From NCBI GenBank assembly GCA_041678605.1, contig JBAYNW010000012.1:1-52860 (forward strand): a stretch of 52,860 nt of DNA. The letters are read 5' to 3'. Below, piece by piece: positions 1-7,154 of the stretch (positions are counted from its first letter, which is position 1; each line of letters begins with the position of its first letter). The translations under genes and the position numbers were made by a program. Below the pieces are notes generated by a model that was not told the DNA's origin, made no database searches, and saw nothing but the letters and a program-made list of their open reading frames with translations. Source of the stretch: JBAYNW01 sp041678605 (GTDB lineage Bacteria; Cyanobacteriota; Vampirovibrionia; Gastranaerophilales; Gastranaerophilaceae).

Positions 1-18
1 CTCCCTTGTCCGGCTTTC

Positions 19-54
19 ATCCTTACCGCCGGCTGTCCCGCAGCCGGTAAGGAT
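19..54. other. Strong inverted repeat of unknown origin
   Basis: Two arms (19-27 plus 31-35, and 41-54) pair as a 14-bp GC-rich stem with a 3-nt bulge and a short loop. No T-run follows on either strand, so it is not a standard terminator. It may be the 3' end of a structured RNA or a repeat that starts outside the window. No gene is seen from 1 to 441. Confidence 0.5.
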
Positions 55-70
55 TTAGCACTTCCTAGGT

Positions 71-123
71 CGGATTTGAAAAAGTTCTAAAAATTGTCAT
101 TTTTAGACTTTTTCCGCATCCTC
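71..123. repeat. Dispersed hairpin repeat, copy 1
   Basis: A palindrome whose arms carry AAAAAGTTCTAAAAA and TTTTTAGACTTTTT, followed by CCGCATCCTC. About 50 bp match the hairpin at 37846-37899 nearly base for base, including the flanking cggattt and ccgcatcctc. It probably ends transcription of a gene lying before the window. Confidence 0.7.
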
Positions 124-169
124 AATACTTAATTAAAACACGTGAGAAAAAAAATTTGCTAGCAGATAG

Positions 170-198
170 TTGACAACTAATTATGTTGGTGTTATAAA
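170..198 (+). promoter_or_regulatory. Sigma-70-type promoter with near-consensus boxes
   Basis: TTGACA (170-175), a 17-bp spacer and TATAAA (193-198). Transcription would start near 205. A terminator-like hairpin begins only about 20 nt further on, so the product would be a very short RNA or an attenuated leader for the gene at 442. Confidence 0.65.
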
Positions 199-225
199 TT
201 TAGTGGGGTAAATGTATATTTATAG

Positions 226-251
226 GCCTTGGACACTTTCCAGGGCTTTTT
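226..251 (+). terminator. Intrinsic terminator-like hairpin in the leader of the 442 gene
   Basis: An 8-bp stem (GCCTTGGA with TCCAGGGC, one G-T pair), a short loop and a run of five T. It sits between the strong promoter at 170-198 and the first coding region. Confidence 0.6.
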
Positions 252-268
252 GTTTGTCATGGAGATAT

Positions 269-304
269 TTAACAAATCAGCCCCCTCTAAGGGCTATTTG
301 TTAA
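269..304 (+). other. Second stable hairpin in the same leader
   Basis: TTAACAAAT plus AGCCC pair with GGGCT plus ATTTGTTAA, with one bulged C. No T-run follows directly. With the terminator at 226-251 it could form alternative structures in a leader RNA, but no known riboswitch fold was recognised. Confidence 0.45.
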
Positions 305-441
305 GAAATATAAATACGAGTTTTTTCTTAGTAGGTCTGCGTTTTAGCCATTTTTCAAAAAAACTTGAATATTTGCTGTCAAAAAAAATCCTGAATGTGT
401 GTTTAATGATATATAATGTGTGTTAAAAAAAGGGGGTCCTT

Positions 442-852
442 ATGATTAATTCTATACCAAGCGTATCTTTTGGAACAATAGGTGCAATGGATAAAGTATC
501 GTCAGAACAGTTACAAGCACCGGGCATGTACTCAAATCCCGATGCGGGTATGCCAACAATGGGTGAACCGAGAAGAAAAGGCGGATTTTTCAGATTTCTG
601 GGAAAATTAATCTTAACAGCCGTAGTAATCGGCGGTGCTGCAGTTGGTGCCAGAAAATGGATTAATCCTATAAAAGGTGTTGATTTGGCTGAAAAAATTG
701 AAGAAGGTGCTAAATTGAGTTTCGGTAAAAAGGTTAGCCGTACAATTGCACAATTTGCCGATTGGATTGAGAAAACCGTAACCAAACCATTCAACAAGAA
801 AACTACCGAAGTCGAAGCCAATCCGACTCCTGATGCGGATGTTCAGGCATAA
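442..852 (+). CDS. Small membrane protein with N-terminal SFG motif
   Basis: 136 residues, family not recognised. The N terminus is short and polar with the motif SVSFG at residues 6-10, also seen in variants in other unassigned proteins of this window. One hydrophobic segment (about 52-68) follows a basic patch, so the protein is probably a single-pass inner-membrane protein. The rest is polar with an amphipathic stretch, and the tail is acidic and Pro-rich. A GGGGGT Shine-Dalgarno lies 6-10 nt before the ATG, and a TATAAT box lies at 412-417. The gene stands alone. The palindromic element at 883-1066 follows it and separates it from the convergent rarA. Confidence 0.7.
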   Translation: MINSIPSVSFGTIGAMDKVSSEQLQAPGMYSNPDAGMPTMGEPRRKGGFFRFLGKLILTAVVIGGAAVGARKWINPIKGVDLAEKIEEGAKLSFGKKVSRTIAQFADWIEKTVTKPFNKKTTEVEANPTPDADVQA

Positions 853-882
853 TAATTTTTAAAAAGATAAAGTTATTTCTAA

Positions 883-1066
883 GGGGCTGTCTAAAAGTCC
901 CCCCCTCCCCTCGTCATCCCGAAACATGAATTATCGGCTTTAACAATGGTTGCCCTTAATTCGGGATCTCGCACTTGAGATGCCGGATTAAGGACATTCT
1001 ACGAAGAGCCGATATTTCTTGTTCCGGCAAGACGTTAGTTGACGAGGGGGACTTTTAGACAGCCCC
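883..1066. mobile_element. MITE-like palindromic element, copy 1
   Basis: A 184-bp non-coding element bounded by perfect 21-bp terminal inverted repeats (883-903 and 1046-1066) starting GGGGCTGTCTAAAAGT. The interior is itself an imperfect palindrome, so the whole element folds into one long hairpin. A second copy, in reverse orientation and about 177 bp long, lies at 52500-52676. The ends resemble those of several DDE-transposase insertion sequences. No transposase is present, so it is best described as a non-autonomous (MITE-like) element. It lies between the convergent ends of the 442 gene and rarA and may terminate both. Confidence 0.75.
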
Positions 1067-1071
1067 TTGTG

Positions 1072-2364
1072 CTATTTCCCCAATTCGTTTTTATAATTTT
1101 CGTTTTTCGGGCATACTTTTATGCTGGGATTATCTTTTACGTATTTTTTATCTTTAATTTCGTCGGGCAAAAACTGCTGGTATTTTTCCGGGTCCGAGTG
1201 CGAGTAGACGTAATCCACTCCGAAGCCGTAGTTTTTGGCGTCCTTGTAGTGGGAATCTCTCAAATGCATTGGCGGCGGGTAATCCGCACCGTTTTCAATA
1301 TCGGTGAGGGCAAAGTCGATTGCACAAACCGTTGCGTTCGATTTTGGTGCTTTTGCGACGTAAATTACCGCTTGAGCGAGCGGAATTCTGCCTTCAGGAA
1401 GCCCCAAAAGTTCCACGGCTTTATAAGCGTTAACGGCAACGGCAAGAGCGTTTGTATCGGCATTTCCGACGTCTTCCGCCGCCGTTGTTATAAGCCTTCT
1501 GGCTATAAATCTAGGGTCTTCGCCGGATGTAATCATTTTTGCGAGGTAATAAATCGCCGCATCGGGATCCGAGCCTCTCAGGCTTTTTTGAAAGGCCGAA
1601 GCACAGTCGTAATGTTCCTGTCTGGAATATCTTGTATCTCTTTTTTGAGAAATATTTTCCAGAGTTTCTATGTTTAATTTTCTTTGGTTTTTAACTAAAT
1701 CGCTTGCAAAATAGGCGTTTTCGACCAAATTCAGTGCGGCTCTCGCATCGCCTCTGGCGTGATTTATAATAAATTCGACGATATTCTCATCAAACTCAAT
1801 TTTCTGGTAATTTTCTTGTAAGTAGTTAAACCCTTTTAGGGTAATGTTTTTTATGCTTTCGTCGTTTAGTTCGTTAAGCCTGATGACCTGAACCCGCGAC
1901 AAAAGGGCCGGAATTACCTGAAAGGAAGGATTTTCGGTAGTTGAACCTATTAAAAACATTGTTCCGTTTTCCAGATGAGGTAAAAGTGCGTCTTGCTGGG
2001 TTTTTGAATATCTGTGAATTTCGTCAATAAACAAAATTGTTTTTGTTCCGCTTCTAAGTGCCATTTTAGCACTTTCGACGGACTCTTTAATTTCTTTCAC
2101 CCCCGAGGTTACGGCTGACATTTCAATAAATTGGCTGTTTGTTTGTGCTGCAATTAACCTTGCCAGAGTGGTTTTTCCGCAACCCGGCGTTCCCCAGAGG
2201 ATAAGCGAAAAGAGCCTATTGGTTTTTAGGAGGTTTAACAGAGGGCTGTTTTGGGAAATAACGTTGCTCTGCCCCAAAAAATCATCCAAAGTTTTCGGCC
2301 GCAGAAGCTCTGCAAGCGGAATTTGCTTGTTCTGATTTTCCAACTCCGTAAATAAATTATCCAT
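1072..2364 (-). CDS. rarA: Replication-associated recombination ATPase RarA (MgsA)
   Basis: A 430-residue AAA+ ATPase of the clamp-loader-related RarA/MgsA/WRNIP1 family, which acts at stalled replication forks. Walker A GTPGCGKTT is at residues 58-66 and Walker B ILFIDEIHR at 110-118, followed by the family motif GSTTENPSF. The C-terminal MgsA part contains GSDPDAAIYYLAKM. Length is normal. The start at 2364 is supported by a TACAAT box (2371-2376, minus strand) exactly 6 bp before the ATG with a TTCACC box 18 bp further upstream and no Shine-Dalgarno, so the mRNA is probably leaderless. The 3' end abuts the palindromic element. Confidence 0.95.
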   Translation of the reverse strand: MDNLFTELENQNKQIPLAELLRPKTLDDFLGQSNVISQNSPLLNLLKTNRLFSLILWGTPGCGKTTLARLIAAQTNSQFIEMSAVTSGVKEIKESVESAKMALRSGTKTILFIDEIHRYSKTQQDALLPHLENGTMFLIGSTTENPSFQVIPALLSRVQVIRLNELNDESIKNITLKGFNYLQENYQKIEFDENIVEFIINHARGDARAALNLVENAYFASDLVKNQRKLNIETLENISQKRDTRYSRQEHYDCASAFQKSLRGSDPDAAIYYLAKMITSGEDPRFIARRLITTAAEDVGNADTNALAVAVNAYKAVELLGLPEGRIPLAQAVIYVAKAPKSNATVCAIDFALTDIENGADYPPPMHLRDSHYKDAKNYGFGVDYVYSHSDPEKYQQFLPDEIKDKKYVKDNPSIKVCPKNENYKNELGK

Positions 2365-2509
2365 AATATAATTGTAGCATGTAAATGACAGGCCGGTGAA
2401 AGGTCATTTTGGAAGAAGGGAATGCTAAATGTAAATATTCATTAAAACTCATGGAAAAATAGGCAATTTATGGGCTTCAGGGGTTTTATGATTGTGGGAA
2501 GGTGTGTGA

Positions 2510-3127
2510 ATGAATTTAAGTATACCCCAAATTAAAATAAAAACCCACAATAGTGCTATGGACACTGGTATTTCTGGTGTAATAAAAAATAACAGGCATG
2601 CCGGTAATCCTTCTTTTGGGTTTAAACCGATTGAAATAAAAGATGAGGGAAAGATGCTTAAGTTTGTTCATTGGCTTGATAGCAATTTTGACTCAGCCTG
2701 GCAACGTCTTGTGTCGGGTATTACAGCCTTGTTTACACAGCCGTTTTTTGATTTGAATAACAAACGTGTTGACGAAGATACAAGAAAAACCTCTACGGCA
2801 AGAACTTTAGGGAAAATTATTGCGGGAACTTTGACCGGGGTCTTAATTAGGGAAGGCTGCATTCAAGCAGTGAAAAAATGTACCCAACCTAAGAATTTAG
2901 GAGAAGAAATTAAAAATTGGAAACAGTGTTTATTGCCTAAATCTTTAAAAGATGCTTCCAATCTAAAAATAACGAGATATAGGGGTGCATTTGGGACTTA
3001 TGCAGCTATAATTATAATGATTGCCACAAACTTCCTTATTGACGCACCTTTGACGACCAAATTAGCTAATTATTTCAATAAACAATTCCATAAAAATGCC
3101 AAAAAACCGGCAGAGGGAGGTAAATAA
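2510..3127 (+). CDS. Membrane protein of unknown function with PSFG motif
   Basis: 205 residues, no family recognised. NPSFGF lies near residues 33-38 after a polar N terminus. Two hydrophobic segments (about 98-115 and 165-180) suggest an integral membrane protein. A GGAAGG Shine-Dalgarno precedes the ATG. The stop codon shares one base with the ATG of the next gene (TAATG), so the two are translationally coupled and probably act together. Confidence 0.75.
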   Translation: MNLSIPQIKIKTHNSAMDTGISGVIKNNRHAGNPSFGFKPIEIKDEGKMLKFVHWLDSNFDSAWQRLVSGITALFTQPFFDLNNKRVDEDTRKTSTARTLGKIIAGTLTGVLIREGCIQAVKKCTQPKNLGEEIKNWKQCLLPKSLKDASNLKITRYRGAFGTYAAIIIMIATNFLIDAPLTTKLANYFNKQFHKNAKKPAEGGK

Positions 3128-3918
3128 TGCCTTCTTTGTCGAATATTTTTGAAAAAATGAAAGACCATATGGGGAGTTCTTACTCCGGTGATGCAGGCAA
3201 AATGCTTTTGCACACAGGTACAATTGCTTGGATTGTGTCATCAGCAGCCCAAATTCTTGCGATTATAGCCAATGACAAAGTATCAAAAGAACAGAAGAAA
3301 TTTATGATTCCGCAAGAAATGGCTGATGCAGCTATAAATATTCTTGCTTTTTATACTTTAACAAACGGTATTCAAAATTTCACCAAAAAATTAGTAAGCT
3401 CCGGAAAATTTATTACACCTTATATTAAGAAGTTTTGTGTTGAGCATGAAATAAATCTGGCAAGAGATGCCGAAGAAAATATTCCCAATATAGGCAAAGC
3501 AATTATGGATAAAGTAAAAGAGTTTAGATCCGTTATTAAAGTTAATAAAAGCCCTCATATAAATCTTTCTGATACAGAAATAGGTACATTGAATAATCAA
3601 ATAAAAGAGCTTGAAAATTTTTATGATACAAAATATGCCCCATTTGAAAGTGGGTTTAAAATAATAGGAAACGTTATAGGCGTCATTGTTTCTTCAAACA
3701 TTGTTACTCCATTGTTGAGAAACCCGTTTGCTGCGGCAAAACAAAAACAGGCAATTGCTCAAGAAAAGTTTGAAAAATATGAACAAATGCAAGAAAACTT
3801 ACAAAATCCTGTTTCTCCTGTTATGCCTATGCAAAACAGATTTAAAATTGAAGACTACAAAAAACAAGCGGTACTTAATTCACCAAAAATTACCTCCGGC
3901 GGGAATATGAAAATCTAA
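3127..3918 (+). CDS. Membrane protein of unknown function, coupled to upstream gene
   Basis: 263 residues, not recognised. Hydrophobic segments lie near 28-49 and 176-196, with a polar, partly helical region between them and a Gln/Met/Pro-rich C-terminal tail. GGGAGG lies ahead of the ATG inside the end of the upstream gene. The stop overlaps the stop of the convergent E1-like gene by 4 bp, leaving no room for a terminator. It is probably a partner of the 2510 product, judged only by the one-base overlap and shared membrane character. Confidence 0.75.
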   Translation: MPSLSNIFEKMKDHMGSSYSGDAGKMLLHTGTIAWIVSSAAQILAIIANDKVSKEQKKFMIPQEMADAAINILAFYTLTNGIQNFTKKLVSSGKFITPYIKKFCVEHEINLARDAEENIPNIGKAIMDKVKEFRSVIKVNKSPHINLSDTEIGTLNNQIKELENFYDTKYAPFESGFKIIGNVIGVIVSSNIVTPLLRNPFAAAKQKQAIAQEKFEKYEQMQENLQNPVSPVMPMQNRFKIEDYKKQAVLNSPKITSGGNMKI

Positions 3919-4658
3919 GAACAAAGCCTGCAATCAGGATTTTTTGCAATGTTAACTGTTCTGAACTTCATACTAAGCCCGTCATAACTCAAAAGTCTGT
4001 TTTCCAGCCTATCCCCGATATTAAGAATAACCTTGACGGCCTCCATTGCCTCGATTGATGCAATAGCCGCAACCGCCGGACTTAAAACACCTTTAACCAC
4101 ATATCCGCTTTCTTCGGGCAAAATGCAGTTAAGGCAAGCGGTTTTATGAGGAACAATAGTCGTAACCTGTCCGAAAAATTCCGTAACGCCTCCGTGGATT
4201 AAAGTTTTGCCGGTTTTAACGGCAATTTTATTTAACAAAAATTTCGATTTAAAGCTGTCGAAACAGTCCATTATCAAATCGTAATCTTCCACAATATCTT
4301 CATAATTATTTTCATCAAGTCTTGTCTGATAAGTTTTAACAACGATTTCGGGGTTAAATTCACCAATCCATTTTTTTGCACTTTCGACCTTAACTTTGCC
4401 GATATTTTCGAATTTGTGTATGTACTGGCGGTTTAAGTTTGAAAGTTCCAGAACGTCATTGTCCACAATCCCGATTGTACCGATTCCTACACTCGCAAGA
4501 TTTGCCAAAACGGTTGAGCCAAGGCCGCCGGCACCGCAAACAAGAATTTTTGCCTGAGAAAGTTTCCTTTGCCCTTCTTCGCCGATCTGTGGAATAAGCA
4601 TATTCCGGTTATACCGTTCAACGTTTACCGTTCTCTGTTCCTCTTTAATTGACGTCAT
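3915..4658 (-). CDS. E1-like adenylyltransferase of the ThiF/MoeB/HesA family
   Basis: 247 residues. The nucleotide-binding glycine loop GAGGLGS is at 42-48, the family motif LSNLNRQY at about 72-79, and two CxxC pairs (C175/C178 and C243/C246) form the structural zinc site. Family members adenylate the C terminus of ubiquitin-like sulfur carriers such as ThiS or MoaD. No carrier gene is nearby. The gene overlaps the end of mnmA by 14 bp, with GGAGGAGGG just upstream, so it is co-translated with a tRNA thiolation enzyme rather than with thiamin or molybdopterin genes. That context suggests a role in tRNA sulfur transfer (inference). The exact subfamily cannot be settled here. Confidence 0.85.
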   Translation of the reverse strand: MTSIKEEQRTVNVERYNRNMLIPQIGEEGQRKLSQAKILVCGAGGLGSTVLANLASVGIGTIGIVDNDVLELSNLNRQYIHKFENIGKVKVESAKKWIGEFNPEIVVKTYQTRLDENNYEDIVEDYDLIMDCFDSFKSKFLLNKIAVKTGKTLIHGGVTEFFGQVTTIVPHKTACLNCILPEESGYVVKGVLSPAVAAIASIEAMEAVKVILNIGDRLENRLLSYDGLSMKFRTVNIAKNPDCRLCS

Positions 4659-5733
4659 CTATTATCCCTCCTCCGAGCAAAATATCACCCTGATAAAACA
4701 CGACTGACTGTCCTCTGGTCAATGATTTTTGCATATTTTCAAATTCGACTGTAACCCTGTCCCCTTGCGGTTTTAACACAGCTTCAACGGGAGTTTGGGC
4801 GGAGCGGACTTTTGCCGTCGCTTTAATTTCTTTGTCGAGTCCTGCGATTGAAACCCAGTTCAAATCAACAGCTACAAGCGAACTTTTAAAAGTGTCGTCG
4901 GCTTCCCCGACAACAACTTCGTTTTGTTCCTTATTCAGTTCAATCACATATAACGGGCTTGTGTGGGCAATCCCAAGGCCTTTTCGCTGTCCGATTGTGT
5001 AATTCCAGATTCCTTCGTGCGTTGCCAAAATTTTGCCTGACTTGTCAACAATATTTCCTATTTTGGGTTTAACTTCCAGAAGTTCGTTGTAATCGCCGGA
5101 ATAAAAATCCTGACTGTCCGGTTTATCGTAAACTTTTAGCCCGTTAGCTTTGGCAATATCCCTGATTTCTGACTTTTCATATTCGCCCAGAGGCATCAAA
5201 ATATTTGCAAGCTGCTCTTGACGAAGTTTGTAGAGAAAATAACTCTGGTCTTTTTTTGGATTTATCCCCTTTTTAAGCAAATAACGTCCGTTTTTGCCTA
5301 ATTCAACTCTCGCATAATGCCCCGTTGCGAATTTGTCAAAATTCAAACCCGACTTTTTGGCCAGAAACGGCAAAACATCAAATTTTATAAGGCTGTTGCA
5401 GCGTATACAAGGATTTGGGGTTCTTCCTGATAAATACTCTTGCTTGAAATTATCCAGAACAATTTGTTCGTATTCTTTTGAACAATCGAAAACATGAAAC
5501 GGTATCCCGATTTTTTCGGCGATTTTTCTTGCTTCTTCAATATCTTCTTTCTCGTTTGGCCCGTAGCATGCGTCTTTGCAGGAATTTGTATTCACAGATG
5601 GTGCGAGCCTTTTGTGTTTTTCGTCACTCCAAATTTTCATGGTGGCACCTATGACCTCATGGCCTTGTTCTTTTAATAACAGTGCAGCGACTGAGGAGTC
5701 CACACCGCCTGACATTCCGACTAAAATCTTCAT
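4645..5733 (-). CDS. mnmA: tRNA-specific 2-thiouridylase MnmA, variant lacking the second catalytic Cys
   Basis: 362 residues. MnmA adenylates U34 of tRNA Glu/Gln/Lys and replaces oxygen with sulfur. The PP-loop SGGVDSS is at residues 8-14 and the first catalytic cysteine lies in NPCIRC (C109, C112). The position of the second catalytic cysteine (C199 in E. coli, in a motif like SxxICF) reads SQDFYSG, with Tyr211. An extra pair, C52 and C56 (SCKDACYGP), is present. This pattern fits non-canonical MnmA proteins that may use an iron-sulfur cluster instead of a Cys-Cys relay (inference). TATAAT at 5740-5745 lies 6 bp before the ATG with no Shine-Dalgarno, so the mRNA is probably leaderless. The E1-like gene overlaps its end. 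Confidence 0.93.
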   Translation of the reverse strand: MKILVGMSGGVDSSVAALLLKEQGHEVIGATMKIWSDEKHKRLAPSVNTNSCKDACYGPNEKEDIEEARKIAEKIGIPFHVFDCSKEYEQIVLDNFKQEYLSGRTPNPCIRCNSLIKFDVLPFLAKKSGLNFDKFATGHYARVELGKNGRYLLKKGINPKKDQSYFLYKLRQEQLANILMPLGEYEKSEIRDIAKANGLKVYDKPDSQDFYSGDYNELLEVKPKIGNIVDKSGKILATHEGIWNYTIGQRKGLGIAHTSPLYVIELNKEQNEVVVGEADDTFKSSLVAVDLNWVSIAGLDKEIKATAKVRSAQTPVEAVLKPQGDRVTVEFENMQKSLTRGQSVVFYQGDILLGGGIIDDVN

Positions 5734-5739
5734 ATCCGG

Positions 5740-5768
5740 ATTATAACATTAACACAGTAAATAGTGAA
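5740..5768 (-). promoter_or_regulatory. mnmA promoter (leaderless geometry)
   Basis: On the minus strand, TTCACT (5763-5768), a 17-bp spacer and TATAAT (5740-5745), then 6 bp to the ATG at 5733. Confidence 0.6.
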
Positions 5769-5850
5769 CCTACTTTTTCTGTAGAAAAAGTAGGCAAAAA
5801 GACTTTAGAGATATTGGCTTTTCCACTAAAGCAAAACAGATTGATGTAAA
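5769..5850. repeat. Repeat module C, copy 1 (palindrome plus tail)
   Basis: It begins with a 26-bp near-perfect palindrome (CCTACTTTTTCT / AGAAAAAGTAGG) and continues with a conserved tail ending GCAAAACAGATTG. A copy in opposite orientation lies at 23131-23209 and matches along its whole length with scattered substitutions. Confidence 0.75.
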
Positions 5851-5860
5851 GGAGTTGAAA

Positions 5861-5918
5861 GGTCGAACGGTTCTGTTCTCAATTCCCAATTCCCTTTCCC
5901 GTTTCCCGTTTCCCTTCT
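5861..5918. repeat. Repeat module D, copy 1
   Basis: It reads GGTCGAACGGTTCTGTTCTC and then pyrimidine-rich CCCAATTCCC/TTTCCCG units. The inverse copy is at 6851-6930. The two inverted copies bracket the pilin-like gene and the XRE gene. Confidence 0.7.
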
Positions 5919-5966
5919 CACGTTCCCCTTAATCCCTCTGCATCTAAAATGCTCTCCATTTCACGT

Positions 5967-6185
5967 TCAATTGCCGCCACCGTTACCGCCGCCACCCGGG
6001 CCACCACCACCGCCGCCGGGTTTGGCAACTCCTCCGCCGGTTTCCACGACTTTGGACATGTTAACAAGATCGATCTTCTTACTGTTGTATATCGAGAATA
6101 CAGATATTGTTATGATAACAATAAGGCCGGCTAATAACGATATTTCAACAATATTTTGAGATTTTCGTTTTTTATTTAATGACAT
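5967..6185 (-). CDS. Small pilin-like protein with glycine-rich tail
   Basis: 72 residues. A basic N terminus (NKKRKS) is followed by QNIVEISLLAGLIVIITISV, a single hydrophobic helix carrying a glutamate that would be residue +5 if cleaved after Ser9. This is the layout of Flp/type IV-like (pseudo)pilins (inference from motif). The C-terminal 25 residues are almost all Gly with a few Pro and Asn. AAAGGTG precedes the ATG. A Pro-rich frame on the opposite strand is only the complement of the Gly codons. No peptidase or secretion ATPase lies nearby. An XRE regulator is divergently transcribed 140 bp away. Confidence 0.6.
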   Translation of the reverse strand: MSLNKKRKSQNIVEISLLAGLIVIITISVFSIYNSKKIDLVNMSKVVETGGGVAKPGGGGGGPGGGGNGGGN

Positions 6186-6325
6186 TTGATAGCACCTTTC
6201 TAAAAAATAATGACAATATACTTCCTGCCATATGACTTATTATTGCATAAAAAAGAAATAAAATGCAAAAGCTTTACATTAATTTTTACACTAAATAAAA
6301 ATAAAATATGAAAAAGAGGTGAATT

Positions 6326-6637
6326 ATGGATACAAAACAACGTTTGGGAGCAAAAATAAGAGAATTAAGAAAAAGGAAAAAATGGACTCAGGAAAAATTA
6401 TCTGAAATGATAGATATAAACCCGAGGCAAATGGTTAGAATTGAGATGGGCCAAAATCTTCCGACAATTGAAAATCTTGAAAACATCGCAAAAAATCTTG
6501 GGGTAAGCATTTCTGATTTATTTAATAATGACTGTTTTGACGATAACAACAGTCTGAAAAAAAAGATAAATTCCAAAATTGAAAGCTTAGACGACAAATC
6601 TTTAAGATTTTTGTATTCTGTAGTAATAAATCTGTAA
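6326..6637 (+). CDS. XRE-family helix-turn-helix transcriptional regulator
   Basis: 103 residues. The N-terminal 65 residues form a Cro/CI-type HTH (LGAKIRELRKRKKWTQEKLSEMIDINPRQMVRIE, then NLPTIENLENIAKNLGVSISDLF). The rest is a short acidic/helical tail with no ligand domain. AAGAGGTG lies before the ATG. It is divergent from the pilin-like gene, so control of that gene and of itself from the 6186-6325 spacer is plausible but not shown. Confidence 0.88.
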   Translation: MDTKQRLGAKIRELRKRKKWTQEKLSEMIDINPRQMVRIEMGQNLPTIENLENIAKNLGVSISDLFNNDCFDDNNSLKKKINSKIESLDDKSLRFLYSVVINL

Positions 6638-6797
6638 AGGTTATATAAAAGCTTTAAAGGTGTGGATTTACGTTGAATGTATATTTCAAATGAAATCGTA
6701 TGCATTTCCGCACCAACAATAAATATTATTACATGCCGGTGTGTTTGTGCGATAGAAACTTGCAAATAACTTTGTTTCCTGCATTAACGCACCTGCT

Positions 6798-6821
6798 AAG
6801 TGATTAAGTGATTAAGTTCAA
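6798..6821. repeat. Module B, 8-bp tandem repeat, copy 1
   Basis: Three units of AAGTGATT-like sequence ending TTCAA. It belongs to the same family as the runs within 6994-7060, 13791-13831, 22992-23120 and 25971-26080. Confidence 0.65.
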
Positions 6822-6850
6822 TAATGCTTCGCAAATTTTAAAAAAAAACC

Positions 6851-6930
6851 GAGAAAAGGGAAACGGGAAAGGAAATTGGGAATTGGGAATTGGTAATTGA
6901 GAACAGAACCGTTCGACCATTCAAACATTC
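6851..6930. repeat. Repeat module D, copy 2 (inverted)
   Basis: G-rich GGGAAACGGGAAAGG, then repeated AATTGGG units, then GAGAACAGAACCGTTCGACC. This is the reverse complement of 5861-5918. Confidence 0.7.
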
Positions 6931-6948
6931 GACCTATCAACCCTTCAC

Positions 6949-6970
6949 CCCTTAAGCCCTTAAGCCCTTC
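6949..6970. repeat. AAGCCCTT 8-bp tandem repeat
   Basis: Consecutive CTTAAGCC units with an 8-bp period. The same unit recurs at about 23088-23117. Confidence 0.6.
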
Positions 6971-6993
6971 AACTTATCGACTTATCAACTAGA

Positions 6994-7060
6994 AGACGGG
7001 AAAAGGAAAGTTTTAATTTTTTTTGTTGAACTTAATCACTCAGTCACTTAATCACTTCAA
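6994..7060. repeat. Repeat modules A+B, copy 2
   Basis: GACGGGAAAAGGAAAG, then a T-rich stretch ending TTGTTG, then CTTAATCACT / CAGTCACTTAATCACTT units. The order is the same as at 22992-23120 and inverted relative to 25971-26080. Confidence 0.7.
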
Positions 7061-7118
7061 CCAAACTGCCATACCTCCAATCCTCCCCCTTTTTCTTTTC
7101 GCTATTTTTCTTAACAAC

Positions 7119-7147
7119 TTGCATTTTTGTCCTGAATTATTTACAAT
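7119..7147 (+). promoter_or_regulatory. Promoter of the TPR gene (leaderless geometry)
   Basis: TTGCAT (7119-7124), a 17-bp spacer and TACAAT (7142-7147). The expected start site falls on or next to the ATG at 7155, and no Shine-Dalgarno is present. Confidence 0.6.
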
Positions 7148-7154
7148 ATAATAC

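Larger units (their letters stand above)
6638..7118. other. Repeat-filled spacer without a gene
   Basis: About 480 bp holding repeat modules only: an AAGTGATT tandem run at 6798-6821, module D at 6851-6930, AAGCCCTT units at 6949-6970, and modules A+B at 6994-7060. The first 150 bp after the XRE gene show no recognisable feature. Confidence 0.7.

Noticed and set aside
229..426. 65-codon open frame starting in the leader of the 442 gene
   Set aside because: It runs through a terminator hairpin and a second stem, has no ribosome site and no protein-like composition.
1039..1677. 212-codon frame antisense to rarA
   Set aside because: It is a complement-strand frame of a clear AAA+ ATPase and starts inside the palindromic element.
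5949..6159. Proline/alanine-rich frames opposite the Gly-tailed gene
   Set aside because: They are mirror frames of the GGN codons. Only the minus-strand reading has a ribosome site, a membrane helix and a pilin-like glutamate.
6798..7060. Possible CRISPR array
   Set aside because: The repeats are 8 bp with no unique spacers and no cas gene; they are simple tandem modules.
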